Of a stretch of DNA of 64,000 nucleotides, positions 25,442-36,500 are shown in pieces. The position numbers and the translations under genes were made by a program. Numbering within the stretch: position 1 is the stretch's first letter; each line of letters opens with the position of its first letter. The notes beneath the pieces are model-generated. The model was not told the DNA's origin, did no database searches, and saw nothing but the letters and a program-made list of their open reading frames with translations. This DNA is from Xiphias gladius (lineage: Eukaryota > Chordata > Actinopteri > Istiophoriformes > Xiphiidae): positions 1,977,017 through 2,041,016 of the forward strand of contig NC_053414.1 of assembly GCF_016859285.1 (NCBI RefSeq), in the 5' to 3' direction.

Positions 25442-26780
25442 ACGCCTTCCCATCAGGCTCCGCTCTCTCACCACCTCCTTCTCTGGTTGACTGGTTTGTT
25501 GTGTACACACTTCCTATAGCTGAATTTTTTTTTTTTTTTTTTTTTAATGTCAAACTGACCAATCAGAGCAGGTTTCTGTTTGTTAGCCGGTCCGGACACT
25601 AAGCCCCGCCCCTCACCCCCTCCTGTCCAATCAGAATGCCTCTCTCTAGCTAACTGTCAGTCTACTGGTTCACACTTTAAGAGGATCCCGTGTGACTGCG
25701 CTACAGAGTAGTTCCTAAAGTCTAGTTCACCTCAATCACATCAGGAGAAACAAAACTAAAACTGCAGCGTCTGACGTCACCGCAGGGAAGCAACTTTAGG
25801 TGGAGTTTTCCTTTAAAGGGTTAAACAGCTGAGTTCAGTCTGCTGTCAGTTAGAGGTGGAATAAAGGGTGGATTCCCGGTTTTACTCCAGTCTGCATCAG
25901 TCGAGTGTCCGTGTGAACAGGTCTCTGCTCAACATGTTTCTGATGGAAGTGAGGGAGACAAAGTCCGCAGTCCTCGTTCATTGTGAAAGTGTTTTTTTCT
26001 GAACTATCTGAAGCTTCATCAGTCTGAAACATGTTCATATGGACACGTGACGGTTTGATACAGACTGGAGTAAAAGTGGGAATCTGCCCTTTCAGCTGCA
26101 GCAGGTCTGACAGGTTGAATCAAGCTGAACGTCTGTTTCACTACAGTGAACATCCTGCAGACCTGAACCAGGTCTGGAGGTTTTAGATCAGACTGAGGTT
26201 TTAGTGGCCGTGTTGTTACAGACCGTTTTTAGTTTCATGATGAAAGGACAGTGAAGAAGATTGAAAGTGAATATTTTTGTAAATTTTGAAGCTGTAGCTT
26301 TTATAAAGTCAGAGCTGAGAGATGGTTTTATTCTGATCCTCTTAAGGTTTTTCAAGGGTTAAATGTAAAATAATGAAGCAGACGTTTGTCAGTGGCTCAA
26401 ACTCTGACAGCAGGCTGGTTTCTACAGACGCTGTTGGAGTTATTAAACGTCTTATTTTTCTGGTCAAGGTTTCTAATTAAATTCCTCATTTTAAAAGACA
26501 GGTGACTCCTTCCATGTTTTCAAATACAAACAGCACATTAAACTAACACATTTAAACAGTAACATGGTTTTAATCCTGCAGCTCTTTTATAGTTTTTATT
26601 TTCTGACTATTTGACTTGAAACTTTTTTTTTTTTTAAAGACCAAACAGCTTTGTGATTTTTGGTCGCTGTTTTAGTTCATCCGGTTGAAGTTGTTGGACA
26701 AATGTACTTAAGTTCATTTTTATTGTGAAAGTTTTTTTTCCCTTCAATTCCAACATTTGCGTATAAAATATTAAAATAAA
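25442..26780 (+). other. SOUL-gene 3' UTR and downstream DNA
   Basis: No other gene is visible between the SOUL stop codon and the eif4a3 3' end. A poly-T run lies at 25526-25547. An AATAAA at 26775-26780 is one candidate poly(A) signal; the true 3' end may be nearer, since similar hexamers are common here. Confidence 0.45.
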
Positions 26781-27416
26781 ATCTCATTTAAAAGTGACGT
26801 GTGAACCTCTTTCCTGCGTAATTCAAACATTAGGTGTTTCATTTATTTTTCAGGTGTTTAAGCTTCAGTACAACAGAAGTAAAACGGGTTTCAGGTTAAA
26901 GTACTTTTACTTCTATTGGTGATCAGTTGAAAATCAATGAAGTTTTGTTTAAAATGTTAAGAAATCTGTAAAGTTACTGTAACAAACCTGTATATTTCTA
27001 GTAAAACTTCACTTACTGAGGACTTCCACCACGTTTCCTGAGTTTCATTTAAATTAACCAGCTGTTTCTACACAAACACATGAAACTTCCAAATCTTCAT
27101 AGAATAATATAAAGTCAGATTTACTTCTTAAAAAAAAAATTTAATCAAAGGAACAGTGAGTCTGTGCAACCAATTATCTGGTACATCTACATCAATAAAA
27201 CTGAATATAAAAATTTCACTTACCTACTGTTGAATTCAAAAACGTCGCTGTGTCAGAAAAATGAAGTCTGATAAATCTGTAAACACTGGATTAAAGAGTT
27301 TTTTTTATTTTCCCTTTGGAAAATAAAAACAATAAAAAAAATAAACTGTCAAATGATAAAATGAAGTTTCACCTTTGCTCAGAACAGACGACACACGGGG
27401 GTGGAACCAAAACAAC

Positions 27417-27422
27417 TTTATT
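27417..27422 (-). promoter_or_regulatory. eif4a3: Poly(A) signal of eif4a3
   Basis: TTTATT on the plus strand reads AATAAA on the minus strand, about 165 bp after the eif4a3 stop codon. This gives a short 3' UTR. The gene ends converge with the SOUL gene, which is transcribed toward it. Confidence 0.65.
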
Positions 27423-27584
27423 TACAAAAACAAAACTGGAGTCTTACAGTCATTTTCACCTCAACAGTCGAATTAAGAAATACACTCTAAAACTATTAAA
27501 AAAGAAAAAAAAAAGAAAAAAAAAGACAGGAAATAACAGGAAGTCAGAGGGGCGGGGCTCTGGTATGATGTCATCCAGGTAAGA

Positions 27585-30500
27585 TCAGATCAGGTCAGCC
27601 ACTGCGGAGAGAAAACAAACATGTCAGTGTGGAAGCAGCCACTCCCAGGAAAACTTGTTTTCACTTCAGCAGTGCTAGCTAACCGGCTAACTGCTAGCTA
27701 GAGTGTCAGCCGACTCCGATTCGGTCGTAGGCACGAGGCCGCAGGCCGCGCTCGCCGACACTCTGGATGTGACATTGTCATCGCGCGAGTGATGCAAAAG
27801 ACACTTTGAAATCCGATTTGAGCGTCCGGAGCGAGACGTATCTGTAGAGATCCGATGCGAGTCGCATTTGAAACCACCTCAGAGTGTTGTTTGGATTCGA
27901 TTCGCAAGAATCGCATTCGTAGTTTTTTCGCTGTACAGACTTCAATCCGGAGACAATCTGGATGAGACAAAAAACGGGTTTCGGCTGGCAGTGTGAACAA
28001 GGCCATATTGACACTGGATTAGACGGAACCGTCTGTTTCAGATTAAAACAGGTTGCACCAGCCAAACCAGTTCTTATGTACAGATTTCATATTTAAACGG
28101 AACCAACTGAGAACAGCCGACATACAGTATCTGACCTGAAACTGGATAAATTATGTTCTATAATGACAGTGTTTAAGATTTTAAATAACATTTCACAAAA
28201 ACACCACCACAAACCTCAAACACCTGACTGACTGGGTAAATAATGTCTGCTAGCTTGGCACTATCAGATATTTCCCGCTCATTATAAACTGTATAAAAAC
28301 TGACAAACACTTTTGTGTGTGTGGTAAAATTAAACTAAGAGCCACTTAGAAAGATGTGTTAACGTCTGAAAACGCTCGACTGGACGGCGCCACAGAGGTT
28401 TCCTTGCAGCAGATTTTCAGATTAAAGTCTGCACTAGTGGAGGCATTTCTCACGTTTGAACCCGATTTATATCATTAGGTTGAAACTAGCTGGTAGTTAC
28501 TGAGAACTGTGGAAGGATTTAACACAAACGTAGCAATGGGTTTATTAGGAGCCGCTTCAGCACAGAGACCAGGACCGGACTGTTCCGGGTCCTGATGGAT
28601 GACAACTATTAGAACTGAAAGAGGTAATCGATTAATTGATGGCCAGAAAACTTCAATGCAACTATTGTGGTAACTGATTTTTCTAGCAAAAATAGCGAAG
28701 AGTTATTTGTTGCAGCTGTGAGGTTTTTCTGTGTTTTGGACAACACACGGCATCTGAAGACGTCACTTTGGGATTTAGGGAACTGTGATAGGCAGTTTTC
28801 ATTAATTTATAGAACAAATATTAATTGAGAAAATGATCAGCAGATTAATTGATAAGGAAAATAATCTCTAGTTGCAGTCCTAAAAACCATCAACTCTGTA
28901 GATCAGAAGCCTGTAAGTACCGGGCCGGGGCCACATCTGGTCCACGAGATGATTTGTATTCTCAAGATTCAGCCAAGCATTTGCTCTGGTTCTTTGCCAT
29001 TTAGATTCGTTTTACCCTGTTTGGGGTTTTGGAATAACGACACTGCAACGATTCAGAACATTTGATATTTTGAAACTGTAAAACTTTTCCACACGAACCC
29101 TTCAGCTGTGACCAACAGAAAACTATTTACTGCGGCACACCTGACAAGCGAACGCCTCTTTGACGTTGACCTGGGCAGTTTAATGTGACTGCGTCACCTG
29201 CGGGAAAATCTCGCACTTTGTCTCATGTCTTACTTGCTCCAACGGGAAGCCTCGTTGTCTGTTACTGAACTGTTGTTTAAACTACCTGTTAACTGTAGTG
29301 CTCCCCCCAGTCGACTGAGGATGATGTCAGAGCGGCTGGATACCTGAGCCGGAACCAGGTGAGCGGTTAAAGAAAAATCAAACGCCCCCCAGAAGAAGAA
29401 TATAAAGCTGAGAAAGGGAGCGATAATAAGAAGGACATTGGGTCTGATATCAGGATGTTTCCATCGCCTTTAGATTTCCACATTCAGGCCGTCATTCAAT
29501 ATCAAATTTAGGTCTGACTGTTTAATTGTGGTCCAGCGTAGCTGTGGATCTGTTGGGACTACTTTCTGTGGAGTGATATGTGGCGCTACAGGTGGAAACT
29601 CCTGTAACAGCTTTTGTTTTTCCCTGAAACTGACAGAAAACACAAACCTATTTTATGTTTAATGTAGCAAATGTTGGATTTTTTTCCGTATTATTGATTT
29701 TTAAAACCCAAACAAGACAGTTCGTCTCCTCTGCCGCGACGTCGGCATCGACGACGTCACCGCCAGCGGAGGAAATGAACGCTCCGATCGTCGACAGCAG
29801 CAGGTCTGTGACCGGCCGACTCATACCGTTCATGGGCATCTCGTCGATCTGGGTGGAGTAGTACTGCTCGATGTCTCTCAGGATCCTAATGTCGTCATTC
29901 TTCACAAAGTTAATGGCCACGCCTTTACGACCATAACGACCGGATCGACCAATCCTGGAGAAGGAGGGGGTCAGAGGTTAACTCAGTTAAGTTCCCTGAA
30001 CCCAGAGGATAATCATAAAAAGAAAACAAATGTATTTCCTCTCTATAAAAAGGTTCTTGAAGATGTTTCCGCTCTCATCCGAAAGGCTTGTTCAGGTCTG
30101 ACTGACTGGTGGGGAGTCCAAGGCATTGGACCGTTGTGGGGTCGTTAACACCCTGAGAGTCGTTGTGGTCAGATGTGAGTCACTGACCCACCTGGCCAAC
30201 ATGTTCCAGTTCGCTATAGATACGTGGATGAAACCTGGGTCCAAATCAAACCACAGGAAGTGGAAGCCCTCACTGAACACATCAATGCAGTGGACAACTA
30301 CATCAAATTCACGCGGGAGGATTTCAGAGGAAACGGTCCGGCCTTCTTGGACTGTGAGGTGCACATTGAAGATGACAGAAGCATGAACACTGAAGTGTAC
30401 AAAACAACTCCTACACACAGATCAGCGTTTACTCTTTAATTCTCATCGCCCACTGGCCCAAACGCACAAGGGGGGGTCATCGGAACCCTAAACCATCGGG

Positions 30501-33500
30501 CGCAGAACGTGTCCGCAAGGATTGAGGGGAAGGAGAAGGAGCAAAAACACGTCAGGGAACCACTAAGAACACGTGGTTACGCCAACTGGGCCTTTGTCAA
30601 AACCACAAAAAGATACAGAACAGAACAAGAAGAGGAAAAGAAGAGTAAATGCAACAACACTGTCATTCCTTATGTTTCAGGAGTATCTGAAAAACTCAGG
30701 AAGATCAACAAACACCACATCCCTGTGCACTTTAAGCCCAGTAGCACACTGAGCCAGCAACCTGTCCACCATTAGCAGAGCAACGTAGCGTACGCAGTTC
30801 AATGCAGCGAGGAATGCGCAGACCTGTACACTGGGGAAACAAAATAACGGTTTAATAAGAGCCTAGCGCAACACAGAAGGGGACAGCTCCTCAGGCCAGG
30901 ACTCAGCAGTCCACCTGCATCTGCAGGACAAGGGACTCTCATTTGAGGACAGTAATGTACACATATTGGCCAGAAAAGACCGATGGTTTGAAAGTCGAGT
31001 GAAAGAAGCCATCTACGTCGAACGGGAACGACCATCACTAAACCGAGGAGCTGGTCTACGACACCACTTATCGGCCACTTACAATGCAGTCCTGTGATCC
31101 CTCCCCAGGCAGCTGAACACCCATCCACACCCCGACTCATGGTGTAAACAACCCCACAGGAGCTTAAATGCCTGGGACTCCCCACCAGTCAGTTAGAACC
31201 AAAGAAACCTTTTGGATGGGAGATGAAACGTCTTCAAGGACCTCAAGCAAGTCCAGAAACACCATGACCCCGATGACCGAGAACCTTCGCAGATCTCTAT
31301 TAAAAAGACATTAAATGTTACATGACAATGATTTTATGAAGATTCATTAGATAATAATATTACATTTATTTAAAAAAACAAAAACAAAAACAAAACTCAA
31401 AACCCTGAAGTTGAAACAAAAAGCCTCCATAGAGACAATAATATAAATGAAACTAAGTGGGACACCCCCTGCTGGCCAAAAGGAGATTCTGCACTCTGAA
31501 CTGTTCAAGGGACTTGAGGCCCCCCCCACTCATGTACACACAGTTACAAAAAAATGTGTCAATTGATCGATTGACAGAATATTCACTGCCAATTATTTTG
31601 GTTGTTGATTAATCCTTTAGTCCTTTTTCTAGTAAAACTGTCAAACACTGGTTTCAGCTTCCTCCGTGAGGATTTTCAGTCTCTCTGAAAACATCTCCTT
31701 GAGCTGTGGGAAATTATCACCACCATCACTATTTTATGACTTTTTATAGACAAAACGATCAAAAATTAATAATTGGCCGGTTAATAGATCATTAAAATAA
31801 TTGTTGGTTGCTGGGCTGAGTTTTCTCTTATAATTATTTGTTTAAATGTATCTTTAAATAATTAACTTTTACTGTCAGCCTTTGTTTTAGTGGATATATT
31901 TTCCTTTTTACATTTTTATTTTTCATGGGAAGATATTTTTCAAATAATTTTTTTGTTTAATCATTTCCTCTAAAGCTTTTTCATTTCATATCCATTAATA
32001 TAATATATTCTATATTAAAACTGCCTTATTTTACTATCATATTTACTTTAACATTTTATTTACTGCCCCCTTTGTACAAGAGTAGAAGACTCCACCAACT
32101 TCCTTTTCTTTTTTATCCAAGTCATCATCCTTAACTGACAGAACCACTTTAGTTTGACAGGAAACCATCCTCACACTGTTAACATCTTTATATTTTTGCA
32201 CAATATTTCACTCAGAATCCAAAGTACATCAAGCTGAGGGTCATTAAATCCGGGACTATCGGGACTATTTTCCTTGGAGTGATACGTGGTTTTAAATGTA
32301 GTGATGTGTACCTGTGGATGTAGAGCTCTCTGTTGTTGGGCAGGTCGTAGTTGATGATCAGAGAAACCTGCGGAACGTCCAAACCTCGAGCCCAAACATC
32401 CGTCGAGATCAACACACGACTGAAAACAATTAAATATGATGGTTTTTATTCACGTCACAGCTGCACAACACCGTAGGAACACATTAAAAACTGTTAATCA
32501 TATCCAGCCACATGATCTTATGAATGTTTATGGTGCCTGTAGGATTTAAGGAAACAGAAAAATTTGGAACTCTGTAAATATGTGCAGATAATGAACATTG
32601 AAGACTCAGACTGGGGGGGCCACTTGTATTAGTGTTTTCAGTGCTCTGGCCTAAATGACGCCTGAGCCAAGATTTGGAAAAAGATCAGGAGAGACACGAT
32701 TTGCGGATATGTTTAAAGTAAAAAAGTCAGCTTATGCAGACAGATCTCACTGTACAGAGTTGCATCTGTGCAGAACAGCTCATACAAAGCACAGGTCAGT
32801 TAACAGAACCAAGAATGGATGCGAGTTGAGTGTAAAATCAAAAACGAGACTGCAGGTGCAACACACATGGCTGCAGGTATTTAACTGAAGGGAAAAAAAA
32901 AAATAAATTAAAAAAAAAAATAAATCAGTGGCTCAGGTCCTGGCGTGTGTGTGTGTGTGTGTGTTTGTGTGTGTGTGTTACCTAGCTCCTGATCTGAACT
33001 CCTTCATGATGGACTCCCTCTCTTTCTGAGGCATGTCTCCGTGCATCGACGACACTGTGAAGTTGGCCTCCCTCATCTTCTCAGTCAGCCAGTCCACCTG
33101 AAACACATCGCAGACAGAGACTCAGTATCCCACGAGGCCTTGCTGCTACAGACTGGACTGACAGGACCTGAACCCGTTAAGTCTTCATCCTTGTGACAGA
33201 GACGTATCCAGACAGGCTGCAGGCTGTAGAGCTGCTTCCACTAAATACTGACCTGCAGGGGGGAATACTTAAAGGGGCATGAAAAAGTTTGGGCAGTCCT
33301 GGTCAAAGTTTGTTACTGTGAATAGTTAAGTGAGTAAAAGATGAACTGATCTCCAAAAAGGCATGAAGTTAAAGATGAAACATTTAACATTTTAAGCATA
33401 GTTACTTTTTTATTTCCATCTTTTACAGTTTCAAAATAAAAGGAAAAGGGCCTGAAACAAAAGAATGGTCTCCCTGCGTGGTCAGTACATAGTAACACCC

Positions 33501-36500
33501 CCTTTGGCAGGTACCACGGCTTGTAAATGCTTTTTGTAGCAGCTAAGAGTCTTTCAGTTCTTGTTTGATGGATTTTCGCCCAGTCTTCCTGCAAAAGGCT
33601 TCTAGTTCTGAGATTCCTTGGTCGTCTTGCATGCACTGCTCTTTTGAGGTGTAGCCACAGATTTTAGATAATGTTTAGGTCGGGGGACTGTGAGGGCCAT
33701 GGCAAAACTTCAGCTTGTTACTCGAGTTAGTCCATTGTGGATTTTGAGGTGTGTTTAGGATCATTATCCTGTTATAGAAGCCTCCTCTTTTAATCTTCCG
33801 CTTTTGTACAGACTGATGTTTGCTCCAAGAATCTGCTGGTATTTAATTGAATCCATTCTTCCCTCTACCAGTGAAATGTTCCCTGTACCACTGGCTGCAA
33901 CACAAGCCCAAAGCATGATGATCCACCGCAGTTCTTAACAGGTGGAGAGGTGGTCTCTTCATGAAACTCTGCTCCTTTTTCTCCAAACATAACTTTGCTC
34001 ACTGCAGCCAAAAAGTTCTGTTTCAACTTCATCAGTCCACAGGACTTGTTTCCAAAATGCATCAGGCCTGTTGAGATGTTTCTTTTGCAAACATCCGACG
34101 CTGAATGTTGTGGTGATGGACGCAGGAAAGGTTCTCTTCTGATGACTCTTCCATGAGGGCCATATTAGTGCAGGTTTCGCTGCCCAGTAGAACAGGGCAC
34201 CACCGCTCCAGAGTCTGATGAGTCTTGCTGAAGGTCTTTCGCAGTCAGACGGGGGTCTTGGTTATTCTTTCTAGCGATCCTACCAGCGGTTCTCTATCAA
34301 GGTCTTCTTGGTCTTCCAGACCTCAACTTGACCTCCACCGTTCCTGGTGGAAACGGCTTCCTGAAAACACTCTGCTCCCTTCTTCTAGCCTTCCCCTGCT
34401 TTGTGGCCATCAGTTATATTAATTTCCAGAGCTAGGCAGCTGCTTAGCGGAGCCCACGGCTGCTGATTGTTGGGAGGAGGTTTGAGGAGTCAGAGTATTT
34501 ATAAAGCTTTGACATTAGCATCACCTGCCCTTTGCTAACCGTGACTGTGACCAAGCCCTGACAAGCTCATCAAGGTCTGAGACCTTGGTAAAAGTTCTGA
34601 GAGCTCAAACCTCTTGGGGGCTCAAGCTTTTGCATGGTGCTCTTATCTTGCTTTAAATGTTTTAAAGAATGTTTCATCTTTAACTTTATGCCTTTTGGAA
34701 ATCAGTTCATCTTCTACTCACTTAACTATTCACAGCAACAGACATTTTGACTAGTGGTGTATTAATTCATTAAATCTACTTTGGTTCAACGCTGCCAAAC
34801 CATGAAACATGAAATCTTCCCGGAGGGATGAAAACTTGTTAAAGTCAATCTACTTATTGTCTCAATAGGACACGCGGAGGACTCTGAAAATGTCTACAAA
34901 ACAGTGCAAACTAGTGTCAACCTGTTGAGTGTTTAATTCTGTCTGTTTGATGTAAACAGCTGCTAATTTCTATGACATGAATGTAATAAATGTAAACAGA
35001 GGGGAAACGTATTTTTGTCTTAAAATGTCACTATTACTAAATACAGTCTAAAGTGACAGTGGACTTCACGTCTTTTCACATGATATTTTAAAACACCGGT
35101 CTGTGTGTACTGAGTATATGTCATATAGTCAAATCTGACCTTCCTCTTGGTGTTGCAGAAGATGACGGCCTGTGTGATGGTCAGAGTGTCATAGAGATCA
35201 CACAGAGTGTCAAACTTCCACTCCTCTCTCTCCACGGCCACAAAGAACTGCTTTATCCCCTCCAGAGTCAACTCATCACTGAGGGCCAGAGACATTCACA
35301 CACACATAGGAAGAGAGAGACTTGCTGTTAAAGTCAAGATTATTACAAACTTTTTAACTGAAGACGCTGCTGTGCTGACACGTTGTTCTATGTTTGGGTG
35401 TTTCCATGTCTTTCTTTCTGCTTTTCTGGTCAATTTACTGGAAGTGTTTTTGCACTGACCGTTTGACCAGGATGCGGATGGGGTCGGTCATGAACTTGTT
35501 GGTCATCTCTAGGATCTCATGTGGCAGCGTGGCACTGATCAGAACCACCTGTGTGGCTGGGGGAAGGTAACGATACACGTCGTAGATCTGCTCCTTAAAA
35601 CCTGAACAGAAAAATAAAGAACAACACTGACATTCTGAATGCTGAGAGAAAAAGTGAGAACCCCTCTTTGTTTTCACCAGGTTCTCCAGTGACATACAAC
35701 CTAAAAAACACTAAGGGCTCTACAATGACTGATATTTTAATAGAACATGTTGAGAACTGTTCAGTCTGGATGTAGATCAGAACACACAGAGACATCCCAG
35801 TGGCTTCAGACCTACACTAAAACATTTGTAAATCATTAAATCCAGTGGTTCATGTTTAAAAATGCTCCATCAAGCATCTTTACCAAAATCTAACCCCTTG
35901 GTCCACAGCCTCACTCTGCACCAAACTTCATTCAGTTGTTTAACAAGTTTTGAAAAACTCTGCAGATTAACACAAATGAACAAAAACTCAGTGGAAAACT
36001 GCCACACTTTGTCCATACGGTTTCCCAGAGTTCAGTTCACGTCCACAGACACTATGAACTGTGACATCACAGCTTTATCCAGGCGCGTTTTTCTCCGGGT
36101 AACTCACTCGCACACGCTCGGTCTCACCTTTGTTGAGCATCTCGTCAGCTTCGTCCAGCACCAGCATCTTGATGGCTCTCGTCCTCAGACTCCTGCGACG
36201 AATCATATCTGCAGGACAACAAATATTAACTTCCTATTGGCTGCTTCAGTCAGAGGCGGACCAGCCAGAATTCAGAACGGAGACAGGTGCCACTGTAGGG
36301 AATCAGCAGAGTCAGTCCACAGGGCACAGGTGTTCTGACTCACCAAACACTCGTCCAGGTGTCCCGGCCACCACATGCTGACCGTAGTCCAGCTTCCTGA
36401 TGTCCTCCCCCACGTTGGTCCCTCCGATGCAGGCGTGACACTGAACGTTCATGTAGTCTCCCAGAGCCAGCAGCACCTGGACACAGGAGAGAGAATCAAT

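Noticed and set aside
31347..31529. Small minus-strand frame near the Penelope-like element
   Set aside because: Low-complexity phenylalanine-rich translation from A/T-rich DNA with no supporting signal.
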